A stretch of DNA of 16,416 nt from CAWKEY01 sp963848675 (GTDB lineage: Bacteria; Pseudomonadota; Gammaproteobacteria; Methylococcales; Methylomonadaceae): positions 1 to 16,416 of the forward strand of contig CAWKEY010000061.1 of the NCBI GenBank assembly GCA_963848675.1. Reading direction: 5' to 3'. Both the position numbers and the translations under genes were made by a program. The notes below the pieces were generated by a model, which saw only the letters and a list, made by a program, of their open reading frames with translations, was not told the origin of the DNA and searched no databases. Positions 1 to 7,699 of the stretch are shown one piece after another (within the stretch, counting starts at the first letter, position 1; every line of letters begins with the position of its first letter).

Positions 1-1
1 G

Positions 2-1027
2 GCTGCGTTACCCGTTTTCCAAGCGTACGACATCCACCACCAGAAGCATTCTAGCAGTGACGGCCAGCATATAGTCACGCAGATCGACACGATCAATGCC
101 CGACACTCCAGCAAGTTTTTCGCGCTAAAGAAAGGCGTAAACTCCATTACCTTGGCCATGAATCATGTCCCAATTAATGCCAGGATTATCGGTGCGCACG
201 AACACGAATCACATTTCGTGTTCGACATCCTGTACAACAATACAACGGTGATCAAGCCGGAAAGGCATTCGACGGACACGCATGGCACCAATCAAGTGAA
301 TTTCTTTATCTTGCGCGTCTTCGGCTACCAATTTTCGCCACGATATCGTGACCTGCATAAAAAGATCGATAGCCTAGTTGGGTTCCAGCACCCAAGCCGT
401 TATGGCGATGCCTTGTTTAAGCCATCGCGTAAGGCCTTTGATACCTTAATATGCAAGGAGTGGTCGAATATCCAGCGCATTCTGGCTTCGCTTGCACAAA
501 AAGATGTGACTCAAGCAACCATCGTGCGTAAGCTCGCCAGTTATAAGCGGCAGAACCAGACCAAGAAGGCACTATGGGAATTGGACAATATTTATCGGTC
601 ACTTCATATCCTTGATTTCATCGATGACCCGATACTCAGACAGCGCATCCAAAAGGCGCTTAATCGCGGCGAGGCGTATCATCGCATGCGACGAGCCATT
701 TCCTATGTCAATGCCGGCAAATTCCGGGTAAAAACCGAAGCGGAGCAGCAAATCTGGAACGATTGTTCCCGGCTTATTGCCAACGCCATCATTCATTACA
801 ACACGCTGATCTTGTCGCGGGTGTATGAGCAAAAACTGGCAGCCGACGACCAGGATGCTATCGAGATCATTAAAGGTACTTCGCCCGTCGCCTGGCAAAA
901 TGTGAATCTGATCGGTAAGTTTGAATTTACGGAAGAAAACGCCAAGGTTGACATCGATGCGTTGGCGGCACGATATAACGATCCTGATTTCTGGCGTAAG
1001 TTTGTGGAAGAAGCTAGCGACCTTTAA
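2..1027 (+). CDS. tnpA: Tn3-family transposase TnpA, C-terminal part (5'-truncated by the window edge)
   Basis: The frame is open from base 2, so the gene enters from outside the window and the ATG at 152 is internal. The visible ~341 residues are the catalytic end of a Tn3-family transposase, which normally has about 1000 residues. All three DDE residues appear to be present: Asp in the SSDGQ motif (codon 59-61), Asp in DTHGTN, and Glu in the RGEAYHRMRRAI motif. Other family hallmarks are VNFFILRVFGYQFSPRYRDL and the closing YNDPDFWRKFVEEA. This enzyme carries out replicative transposition by cutting at terminal inverted repeats. No GGGG/CCCC-type Tn3 terminal repeat is recognisable in the short gap before the HsdS stump, so the right end may be deleted or diverged. 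Whether the N-terminal part is intact cannot be seen. Family assignment is secure; activity is unknown. Confidence 0.88.
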   Translation, partial: AALPVFQAYDIHHQKHSSSDGQHIVTQIDTINARHSSKFFALKKGVNSITLAMNHVPINARIIGAHEHESHFVFDILYNNTTVIKPERHSTDTHGTNQVNFFILRVFGYQFSPRYRDLHKKIDSLVGFQHPSRYGDALFKPSRKAFDTLICKEWSNIQRILASLAQKDVTQATIVRKLASYKRQNQTKKALWELDNIYRSLHILDFIDDPILRQRIQKALNRGEAYHRMRRAISYVNAGKFRVKTEAEQQIWNDCSRLIANAIIHYNTLILSRVYEQKLAADDQDAIEIIKGTSPVAWQNVNLIGKFEFTEENAKVDIDALAARYNDPDFWRKFVEEASDL

Positions 1028-1028
1028 C

Positions 1029-1048
1029 ATTAGCTATTGCTAATTTTT
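1029..1048 (+). terminator. possible weak intrinsic terminator after tnpA
   Basis: A perfect six-base-pair inverted repeat (ATTAGC, loop TATT, GCTAAT; 1029-1044) starts one base after the transposase stop and runs into a stretch of five T. The position and T-run fit a Rho-independent terminator, but the stem is AT-rich and weak, so it may be leaky or coincidental. Confidence 0.35.
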
Positions 1049-1062
1049 ACCTTTTCGAGGGG

Positions 1063-1197
1063 ATGGGCAAAAATAGCCTAATGGCGCTGTGCGACCAACT
1101 GGAAGCTCAGCTCAACACCACCGAGGCCGACAGCCGCCGCCTGCTCGAAGCCGTGCTGCATGAAGCCTTGGCTCCGGTACTAGAGGAAGCTGCATGA
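1063..1197 (+). pseudogene. hsdS: HsdS C-terminal stump (type I restriction specificity subunit remnant)
   Basis: A 44-codon frame that starts from ATG 1063 (or ATG 1081) and ends at TGA 1195-1197. Its start LMALCDQLEAQL, followed by a basic/acidic helix ending ...HEALAPVLEEAA, is the typical last helix and tail of HsdS subunits, which are normally about 400 residues. The two target-recognition domains are missing: upstream lies the Tn3 transposase. The stop overlaps the ATG of the SIR2 gene (ATGA at 1194-1197), which is how translationally coupled operon genes abut. I infer that the downstream genes were part of an hsd locus and that transposition or deletion removed hsdM and most of hsdS. 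The stump cannot specify DNA. It may still serve as a leader whose translation feeds ribosomes into the SIR2 start. Confidence 0.65.
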
Positions 1198-2240
1198 CAA
1201 TTTTGGATTTAGATAATCTGAAATTACAATTGCAGCGCCATTTCAGTGATGGCCTCGTGACCGTTATCGGTTCAGGTCTCTCATGTGCGGAAGGCCTACC
1301 CGGCATGGGCGAATTAGCGGATCACCTTCAGGCGGTAATTGGAGATGGCTTGGCAACCACTGATGCTGATCACTGGGCAAAGCTCGCACCACTTATTGCG
1401 GCAAAAGGCTTAGAAGCCGCCCTGCTGGCGATGGCACCCACGCCAGCACTGGAAATCGAGCTCGTCGCCCGAACCTCAGAACTGATAGCCAAACGAGAGC
1501 AGGAAATTGTTAGTCAAGTGTTCGCTGGAAAGAGGACGCTCCGATTCACCAAGTTGCTGTCACACCTCCTCAAACCTCCAACTGGCCTTCCGGTCGTGAC
1601 GACCAACTATGATAGGCTCATTGAAATTGCTGCGGAGGAAGCGGGACTTGGCGTCGACTCCATGTTTGTCGGCCACTTCGCCGGTGCATTGAATGAGCAG
1701 GAAAGCCGTTTAAGCTTTTTGCGAGAAGTGAGTTTGCGTGGCAAGCAAGTACAATATCGCTATCGGCCTCGGGTCAACGTCTTCAAACCCCATGGCAGTC
1801 TTGATTGGTATCAACGCGACGGGAATCCGGTGCGCTACTCTGGCGATCTTGCATCGCCAAGACTAATTATTACGCCAGGCCTGAACAAGTTCCGCAACGG
1901 CTACGAAAGTCCGTTTGATAAACATAGGGAGCGAGCAAATTCAGCCATAGACCGCGCAACCCGCTTTCTAATAATTGGGTACGGCTTCAATGACGACCAT
2001 CTCGAAACACACCTGACACCTCGTATTCGCAATGGAATTCCTACACTTCTGCTGACCTACTCGCTGTCCCCCAATGCGATGAAGCTTGCAAGTGAATGCG
2101 CAAACGTCATCGCCATCCAACACGCCATGGTCGGCAGTAACAAAGGATCGTCCATATTTATTAACAAGGTTGAGAATCAGATCGCTGACCTTGCCTTGTG
2201 GGAACTAGACACATTTATATCCGAGGTACTCGAACCATGA
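1194..2240 (+). CDS. SIR2-like NADase, effector half of a Nezha/SIR2-HerA defence pair
   Basis: A 348-residue SIR2-fold protein. Visible motifs in order are the nucleotide loop GSGLS (residues 26-30), TTNYD (136-140, Asn138), the catalytic histidine in KPHGSLDW (His200), and the closing Rossmann motif GYGFNDDH (262-269). The cysteine pairs of a deacetylase zinc ribbon are not evident, as is usual for bacterial defence SIR2 proteins that hydrolyse NAD+. The adjacent HerA gene overlaps by four bases (ATGA at 2237-2240), so the pair is translationally coupled. In the known SIR2-HerA (Nezha) system the two proteins assemble into a large complex that depletes NAD+ or degrades DNA on phage infection. 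The start at 1194 has GAGGAAG about 8 nt upstream and overlaps the HsdS stump stop. Catalytic residues look intact. Assignment to Nezha rests on domain pairing, not on a similarity search. Confidence 0.87.
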   Translation: MTILDLDNLKLQLQRHFSDGLVTVIGSGLSCAEGLPGMGELADHLQAVIGDGLATTDADHWAKLAPLIAAKGLEAALLAMAPTPALEIELVARTSELIAKREQEIVSQVFAGKRTLRFTKLLSHLLKPPTGLPVVTTNYDRLIEIAAEEAGLGVDSMFVGHFAGALNEQESRLSFLREVSLRGKQVQYRYRPRVNVFKPHGSLDWYQRDGNPVRYSGDLASPRLIITPGLNKFRNGYESPFDKHRERANSAIDRATRFLIIGYGFNDDHLETHLTPRIRNGIPTLLLTYSLSPNAMKLASECANVIAIQHAMVGSNKGSSIFINKVENQIADLALWELDTFISEVLEP

Positions 2241-3994
2241 CCGAACCAGCACTCCAGTTTTCAAATGATGAAAAGATAGGGCGGGTCGCGTCTGTCGATA
2301 CAAGCCGCGTTGCTATCGACGTTACTAATTCAATACTACTTACCCGCATTGGTATCGGCCAGCTTATCGCAATCCGTGGGACGACCGAGCGCGAGTATTT
2401 GATTGCCATGACCGAGCGAGTCACGCGCAGCATTCGCGAGGAATTACCGGAACAAGGTGAAGATGATGGGGTCATAACTCCGCTCATTACTGTACCCACA
2501 GATATTATTCAGGGCGTTCTGATTGGGACATTCAGGACAATCGAGGGGGCGAAGGCAAACACTTTCAAACGCGGAGCAGACAGTTTTCCACAGATAGATC
2601 GTGAATGTTTCGTTATCGAGAGCGTAAATCTCCAACGGTTCATGGGAATCCTCGGGGCTGGCTTCTCAGAGGATGAACGCTTGAAGCTCGGCACTTTCGT
2701 TGCCGACCGCTCAGCGGACGCCATCGCGAGCGGTGACAAGTTCTTCCAGCGGCATGCCGCGATTCTTGGCAGTACAGGATCAGGCAAAAGCTGGGCGGTA
2801 GCTCTCATTCTGGAGCGTGCCGCCAAGCTCAAATATCCAAACATCATCGTATTTGACATGCACGGGGAATATGCGCCTCTTGCCAATAAAGCAAAAGGAG
2901 GCTTCGCAGATCGGTTTCGCATCGCCGGACCAGGCGATTTAGAAAACCCCGGCGACGACGTTCTATTTCTCCCTTACTGGTTACTGAATCGCGACGAAAT
3001 GCTGTCGATGATCCTTGATCGCAGTGACCAGAATGCGCCAAATCAAGCGTCACGGTTCACATTGCATGTCCGCAATCTGAAAGAACAAACGCTAGATGCC
3101 GAAGGCAAGGCCAATATTAAGAAAACCTTTACCGTCGACTCGCCTATTCCTTATGACGTGAGGAAATTGGTCTCGCTGCTTAACACCGACAACACAACAA
3201 AGGGCATGGGTAAAACCGGCGCAGTCAAGGGAGAATGGGAAGACAAGCTGACTAGGTTCCTTTCGCGCTTGGAAACCAAGCTTGATGACCGCCGCTACGG
3301 ATTTATGTTCTCGCCGCCGGAAGCCGCATCAAAATATGACTGGCTCGCCAGCCAAGTGTTGAACCTCCTAAAGTCAGGTGATGGCTCTGGCATCAAGATC
3401 ATCGACTTTTCGGAAGTGCCTGCGGACGTACTGCCCGTGGTTACTGGCACCCTAGCGCGGCTACTCTATGACGTGCAATTCTGGATGGATAGCAAGGCGC
3501 GGACACCTGTTACACTTTTGTGCGACGAAGCGCATCTATACCTACCGATTCGTGACGATGCAGACGCAGTTCAGAAGCAGGCATTGGGGTCGTTCGAGCG
3601 GATCGCGAAAGAGGGTCGCAAATACGGCTTTTCATTGCTCGTCGTTAGTCAACGCCCATCAGATGTAAGCCGAACGATCTTAAGTCAGTGTAATAATTTC
3701 TTGGCTTTGCGCCTGACCAATGAGACAGACCAAGGGGTGATCAAACGCCTTATGCCAGATTCGCTTGCAGGTCTAACCAGTATCCTTCCGCTTCTGGATA
3801 CAGGTGAGGCGCTTCTGCTTGGTGACGCAGTATTGCTGCCTAGCCGTATTAAGCTGGATATTCCGAAGATTCCACCTGACAGCGCGACACGCGATTTTTG
3901 GAAAGAATGGGGATCGATAAAGCCCGACGATACCGCGATAACCAAGGCCGTGGAGTGCTTGCGGAGTCAATCGCGTGGGGAAAAAGAGATATGA
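2237..3994 (+). CDS. herA: HerA/FtsK-type ATPase, partner of the SIR2 protein (Nezha-like)
   Basis: A 585-residue HerA-like hexameric ATPase. The N-terminal part (about 1-140) resembles the HAS-barrel region of HerA proteins. The ATPase core has Walker A GSTGSGKS (178-185, Lys184), FDMHGEY shortly after it, Walker B LLCDEAH (Asp430, Glu431), and VSQRPSD near residue 473 with an arginine where HerA enzymes place sensor/finger residues. I chose ATG 2237 over the upstream in-frame ATG 2198 because it overlaps the SIR2 stop as ATGA, has GAGG ten bases upstream, and the extra 13 residues are not family-like. HerA proteins act on DNA as rings. With a SIR2 neighbour this one most likely forms the scaffold or regulator of the NADase. 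A 40-nt gap separates it from the DUF2130 gene, so it is probably in the same transcript. Confidence 0.87.
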   Translation: MTEPALQFSNDEKIGRVASVDTSRVAIDVTNSILLTRIGIGQLIAIRGTTEREYLIAMTERVTRSIREELPEQGEDDGVITPLITVPTDIIQGVLIGTFRTIEGAKANTFKRGADSFPQIDRECFVIESVNLQRFMGILGAGFSEDERLKLGTFVADRSADAIASGDKFFQRHAAILGSTGSGKSWAVALILERAAKLKYPNIIVFDMHGEYAPLANKAKGGFADRFRIAGPGDLENPGDDVLFLPYWLLNRDEMLSMILDRSDQNAPNQASRFTLHVRNLKEQTLDAEGKANIKKTFTVDSPIPYDVRKLVSLLNTDNTTKGMGKTGAVKGEWEDKLTRFLSRLETKLDDRRYGFMFSPPEAASKYDWLASQVLNLLKSGDGSGIKIIDFSEVPADVLPVVTGTLARLLYDVQFWMDSKARTPVTLLCDEAHLYLPIRDDADAVQKQALGSFERIAKEGRKYGFSLLVVSQRPSDVSRTILSQCNNFLALRLTNETDQGVIKRLMPDSLAGLTSILPLLDTGEALLLGDAVLLPSRIKLDIPKIPPDSATRDFWKEWGSIKPDDTAITKAVECLRSQSRGEKEI

Positions 3995-4034
3995 ATATCA
4001 GGTTGGCACCCACTACAAGCAGGGAAAATATGCA

Positions 4035-5324
4035 ATGACCGAACCAACGATTGTTTGCCCAAACTGCAAAACAGAAATAAAACTCACCGAATCTCTGGCT
4101 GCGCCATTGATTGAAACCACTCGCAAACAGTTCGAGCAGCAATTAGCCCAGAAAGACAGCGATATTGCCCAGCGCGAACAGGTCATGCGCGAAAAGGAAA
4201 AGCAGCTTACCGAGGCTAAACACAGGCTCGACGAGCAAGTCGCCGATCGGGTAGCAGAGCAACTGAAAATAGATCGCACCAGAATTATGGCAGAGGAGGC
4301 CAAAAAAGCTAAACAGGCGGCGGCAACAGACCTCGAACAAAAAACACAGGAGCTTTCCGAGCTGCAAGAAGTCCTGAAACAGCGGAATGAAAAACTGGCT
4401 GAGGCGCAGAAAGCGCAAGCTGAACTAATCAAAAAACAGCGCGAGCTAGATGATGCCAAGCGTGAGCTGGAACTCACTGTTGAAAAACGCGTTCAGGAAG
4501 GCCTTGATGCTACCCGCCAACAAGCCAAAAAGGAAGCTGAAGAGGAACAAAAGCTTAAAGTGATGGAGAAAGAACAGACCATTACTGCAATGCAGAAGCA
4601 AATCGAAGACCTCAAACGCCGTGCGGAACAAGGTTCACAACAATTGCAGGGTGAAGTTCAAGAATTGGAGCTTGAGAACCTGTTACGCACAAAATTCCCT
4701 TTCGATACCATTGAGCCTGTACCCAAGGGCGAATTCGGCGGGGATGTGCTGCACCGTGTTGTCAGTGCTGGCGGTCAGCCAAGTGGCACTATTTTGTGGG
4801 AATCTAAACGCACAAAGAACTGGAGCGATACATGGCTGGCTAAATTGCGCGAAGACCAACGTACCGCCAAAGCGGAAATTGCAGTGATCGTTAGCCAGAT
4901 ATTGCCAAAAGGTGTTGAGACCTTTGAAATTGTTGAGGGTGTTTGGGTAACGCATCCACGCGCCGCCTTGCCAGTGGGTTTTATTTTGCGCCAATCGTTG
5001 CTGGAACTCGCCCTAGCGCGGCAGGCTTCCGAAGGTCAACAAACCAAAACAGAAATGGTTTACCAATATCTCACTGGCTCACGTTTTCGTCAGCGCGTTG
5101 AAGCCATTGTCGAAGCGTTCTCTACCATGCAGCAAGACCTCGACAAAGAAAGAAAAGTCATCATGAAACAGTGGGCTAAACGAGAAGAGCAGATTGAGCG
5201 CGTGATGAGCGCGACAGTGGGCATGTATGGCGATTTACAAGGGATTGCAGGGAAGTCCTTGCAGGAGATTGAAGGCCTAGAATTGAAAGCTCTAGGGGAT
5301 CACGCCGATGGAATGTCTGAATGA
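4035..5324 (+). CDS. DUF2130 coiled-coil protein with candidate PD-(D/E)XK nuclease core
   Basis: A 429-residue DUF2130 protein. It opens with a single knuckle CPNC (Cys8, Cys11), continues with a long Lys/Glu/Gln-rich coiled coil (about 25-215), and then has the conserved globular part. In that part FGGDVLHRV (Asp237) is followed 19 residues later by LWESKRTKNW (Glu256, Lys258), an Asp...Glu-x-Lys layout typical of PD-(D/E)XK nucleases. The nuclease reading is my inference from these residues. Start: ATG 4035, giving MTEPTIVCPNCKTEIKL, preceded by AGGG at about ten bases. An in-frame ATG at 3975 lies inside herA and adds an atypical N-terminus. DUF2130 genes are often found inside or beside type I restriction loci, which fits the HsdS stump upstream. 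Partner and target are unknown. The coiled coil suggests it docks on a larger complex. Confidence 0.83.
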   Translation: MTEPTIVCPNCKTEIKLTESLAAPLIETTRKQFEQQLAQKDSDIAQREQVMREKEKQLTEAKHRLDEQVADRVAEQLKIDRTRIMAEEAKKAKQAAATDLEQKTQELSELQEVLKQRNEKLAEAQKAQAELIKKQRELDDAKRELELTVEKRVQEGLDATRQQAKKEAEEEQKLKVMEKEQTITAMQKQIEDLKRRAEQGSQQLQGEVQELELENLLRTKFPFDTIEPVPKGEFGGDVLHRVVSAGGQPSGTILWESKRTKNWSDTWLAKLREDQRTAKAEIAVIVSQILPKGVETFEIVEGVWVTHPRAALPVGFILRQSLLELALARQASEGQQTKTEMVYQYLTGSRFRQRVEAIVEAFSTMQQDLDKERKVIMKQWAKREEQIERVMSATVGMYGDLQGIAGKSLQEIEGLELKALGDHADGMSE

Positions 5325-5389
5325 TCGAACAGCTAAATAGAAAGTCGCCTCGTATCACACTAGACGACAAAGAGGAAAAGCATGCTTAA
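5321..5389 (+). CDS. possible 22-codon coupling ORF between DUF2130 and the RloC-like gene
   Basis: ATG 5321 overlaps the DUF2130 stop (ATGA), and the frame closes with TAA at 5387-5389, eight bases into the RloC-like gene. It would encode 22 residues (MIEQLNRKSPRITLDDKEEK then HA). Its last codons contain the GAGGAAAAG ribosome site of the next gene. The exact bridging suggests translational coupling, either as a deliberate mini-ORF or as the stump of a deleted gene. Nothing in the peptide points to a function, and it may be untranslated. Confidence 0.3.
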   Translation: MIEQLNRKSPRITLDDKEEKHA

Positions 5390-7664
5390 GCGAATCTCAG
5401 ACATTCAAGGGATAGGGCTATTACACCAAGCAAGCGGCAAATCACATTCTTGCGAGAAGGCAACGCTCATTTACGCAGACAATGGACGGGGTAAGTCCAC
5501 TCTCGCGACCGTGTTGCGGTCAGTGTCTACGGGTGATGCCTCATTAGTTACTCACCGTAAAACAGTTGACGGGACGCTTCCCCCAAAGGTCAACCTGCAA
5601 TTCGATAGTGGTCATAAGGTTTTGTTCGACAGTGGTGCTTGGTCGGAGCAACGATCCGAAGTGCTGGTTTTCGATGCAGATTTTATCGAAAACAACGTGC
5701 ATTCTGGTGGTTCTGTTAACACAGGACACAGAAAGAATCTACTTGAGTTCGCTCTCGGTGAAGCAGCCGTCGCAGCCCGCGCAGCCGTCGAAAAAGCTAC
5801 TAGTGAAGCGAAGGCCGCTACGGATCAGGTGCAAAGCTTGAGCTCAAAACTCTCTGGGCATCATGTCGGAATAACATTGTCGCAATTTGAAAAATTGACA
5901 CCGGTACTTGATGCTGATGCTCAGTTAGTCGCGCTACAAAAACGAATAAGTGCGGCAAGAAATGTCGCAGCAATTCTCGCCAAACCTGTTCCAAGCAACA
6001 TTAATGAACCTTCCTTTGATCTAATTGGATTATTTTCCGAACTTGGAACGTCTCTTGATGATGTGCATGCCGATGCCGAGCAAATCGTCAAAAATCACGT
6101 TGCAAAACTTGAAAGTAAGACAGCCGAGAGCTGGCTAAGCCAAGGTCAACAATTCAATAATACTGACGCCTGTCCATATTGTGCTCAGGATATATCAAAC
6201 AACAATCTTATCCGGGCGTACCGAACCCACTTTAATGCAGCATACAACACGTTAAAAGCTAAAGTTGCCGCTTTACACAACAAGGTTTCAACTGGCTTTG
6301 ATACTAGCATCGTTGAGGGGTTTGCAAAAAGCACTAGCACTGCGGCGGCTCAAGCGGAGGCATGGAGTGAGTACGTTACCACTAAACCAATTACGTTTGA
6401 GGCAGACGCATCACGTTCTGCATTAACTGAATTACAGGCGTTTCTTCTCGATCTTTGTCAGAAAAAGCGTTCATCACCTGCTGAACCACTGGGGAGCGAC
6501 GCAGAGTTAGAACGGGCAAAGGCGTTGTGGCTGCAAATTCTAACCCCGATGCAAGCCGCTAATGATGCAATCAAATCTGCCGCAGCATTAATTACCTCGT
6601 ACAAGGAGAAGCTCGCAACCGACAACGTACAACAACTACAGCAACAGGTGCAAGCGATCCAAGCAAGCAAGCGACGCCACGACGAAGTCGTGGTCGGACT
6701 TTTCAGCGAGCTTGGTGCTGTGCGCACATCAGCCGCGAATGCCGAGATTGCCAAGAAGACAGCTCGTGATACCCTCGACACACTAATGACAGCGACGCTG
6801 AGCGAATATGAGGATGCTATCAATGCATTACTTAAAAATTTCGGCGCATCATTCAGCATCAATGGCATGGGTGCTAATTTCAGAGGCGCTGCGCCACGTA
6901 GCGAGTATTGCCTACTACTTCGCGGCAAAAATGTGACTCTCGAAGGTGGAGCACCGTCCTTTGCCACAGCTTTGAGCGAAGGCGATAAGAGAACCCTAGC
7001 CTTTTCGTTTTTCATAGCAAAAACGCTCAAAGATCCCAAGCTTGCGACGCGAATAGTCGTCATTGATGATCCAATGTGCAGCTTGGACATGAACCGGAAA
7101 CATCATACTAGATCAGTCCTTAAAAACCTTCATTCTAAAGCTGAGCAACTCATTGTGCTTGCTCACGATCCTTACTTCATCCGTGATCTTCGAGATGCAT
7201 TGCACAAGGATAACAAGACCACTCCAATTGCCGTTTTCCAGCTTGCCCATGCTCCCGACGATTACACGAGCTTCGCATCACTCGATGTGGACAAGGAGTG
7301 TGAATCGGTCTACTTTCAGCATCATCGCTTACTCAACGACTTCGCGACGGGAAAAGGCGGCGATGCCAAATCAGTCGCGAAAGCAATTCGACCAATGCTG
7401 GAAGGCTATCTGCATCGTAGGTTTCCGGCGATAATCCCAAAGTCACTTTTATTTGGTCAAATCGTTGTTCTTATACGCGAAGCATTGCCTATAAGCCCAT
7501 TGCGCCATGCGAAAAACTTGGTAGAGGAGCTGAATGAAATCAATGACTACGCCGGACAGTTTCACCACGATACCAATTCAAGTGCCGACTCTGTTGTTGT
7601 TATAGCATCAGAACTTAAAACCTTTGTTGAGCGGGCATTACAAGTGGTACATAGATGTGCATAG
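5382..7664 (+). CDS. RloC/PrrC-like AAA_13 ATPase with zinc-hook motif, putative anticodon nuclease
   Basis: A 760-residue SMC/Rad50-style ABC ATPase. Walker A is NGRGKS (34-39, Lys38). A long coiled-coil region carries a CPYC motif (Cys264-Cys267) in the position of the Rad50/RloC zinc hook. The second half of the ATPase has the signature LSEGD (531-535), Walker B VVIDDP (Asp562-Asp563), D-loop SLD (567-569) and the H-loop in LAHDPYF (His595). After the ATPase a C-terminal domain of about 150 residues contains R-x3-E (Arg670, Glu674) and a histidine pair (His728-His729). This resembles the Arg-Glu-His triad of the anticodon nucleases PrrC and RloC, which cut tRNA anticodons when restriction is disabled. 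The zinc hook favours RloC over PrrC. Both typically sit in type I restriction loci, matching the HsdS stump. Start: ATG 5382 behind GAGGAAAAG. ATPase family is certain; tRNase activity is inferred. Confidence 0.82.
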   Translation: MLKRISDIQGIGLLHQASGKSHSCEKATLIYADNGRGKSTLATVLRSVSTGDASLVTHRKTVDGTLPPKVNLQFDSGHKVLFDSGAWSEQRSEVLVFDADFIENNVHSGGSVNTGHRKNLLEFALGEAAVAARAAVEKATSEAKAATDQVQSLSSKLSGHHVGITLSQFEKLTPVLDADAQLVALQKRISAARNVAAILAKPVPSNINEPSFDLIGLFSELGTSLDDVHADAEQIVKNHVAKLESKTAESWLSQGQQFNNTDACPYCAQDISNNNLIRAYRTHFNAAYNTLKAKVAALHNKVSTGFDTSIVEGFAKSTSTAAAQAEAWSEYVTTKPITFEADASRSALTELQAFLLDLCQKKRSSPAEPLGSDAELERAKALWLQILTPMQAANDAIKSAAALITSYKEKLATDNVQQLQQQVQAIQASKRRHDEVVVGLFSELGAVRTSAANAEIAKKTARDTLDTLMTATLSEYEDAINALLKNFGASFSINGMGANFRGAAPRSEYCLLLRGKNVTLEGGAPSFATALSEGDKRTLAFSFFIAKTLKDPKLATRIVVIDDPMCSLDMNRKHHTRSVLKNLHSKAEQLIVLAHDPYFIRDLRDALHKDNKTTPIAVFQLAHAPDDYTSFASLDVDKECESVYFQHHRLLNDFATGKGGDAKSVAKAIRPMLEGYLHRRFPAIIPKSLLFGQIVVLIREALPISPLRHAKNLVEELNEINDYAGQFHHDTNSSADSVVVIASELKTFVERALQVVHRCA

Positions 7665-7681
7665 GCTGCTGATGCAGCAGC
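7665..7681 (+). repeat. short GC-rich hairpin in the gap before the HD/Hsp90-like gene
   Basis: A perfect 7-bp stem (GCTGCTG / CAGCAGC) with a 3-base loop lies immediately after the stop at 7662-7664 and about 8 nt before the AGGAAGAG ribosome site of the next gene. There is no T-run, so it is not a standard terminator. It could protect an mRNA end or reduce read-through between the two genes. Confidence 0.45.
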
Positions 7682-7699
7682 AGAGTATAGGAAGAGTAA

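Noticed and set aside
599..1030. 143-codon minus-strand frame opposite tnpA
   Set aside because: Antisense shadow of the well-supported transposase; no start signal.
1049..1062. CTTTTCGAGGGG as the Tn3 terminal inverted repeat
   Set aside because: Reading outward past tnpA the end should finish in CCCC; the G-run has the wrong orientation and the 38-bp repeat pattern is absent.
2237..4046. Identical 12-base starts (ATGACCGAACCA) of the herA and DUF2130 genes at 2237 and 4035
   Set aside because: Too short to show duplication, and the proteins diverge at once; MTEP is an ordinary start for DUF2130 proteins.
4013..4477. Long minus-strand Ser/Cys/Phe-rich frame opposite the DUF2130 coiled coil
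   Set aside because: A typical antisense shadow of a Lys/Glu/Gln-rich coiled-coil gene; no independent signals.
7665..7681. Hairpin as an intrinsic terminator separating the HD/Hsp90-like gene from the operon
   Set aside because: No T-run follows, and the next ribosome site is only a few bases away, so read-through is more likely.
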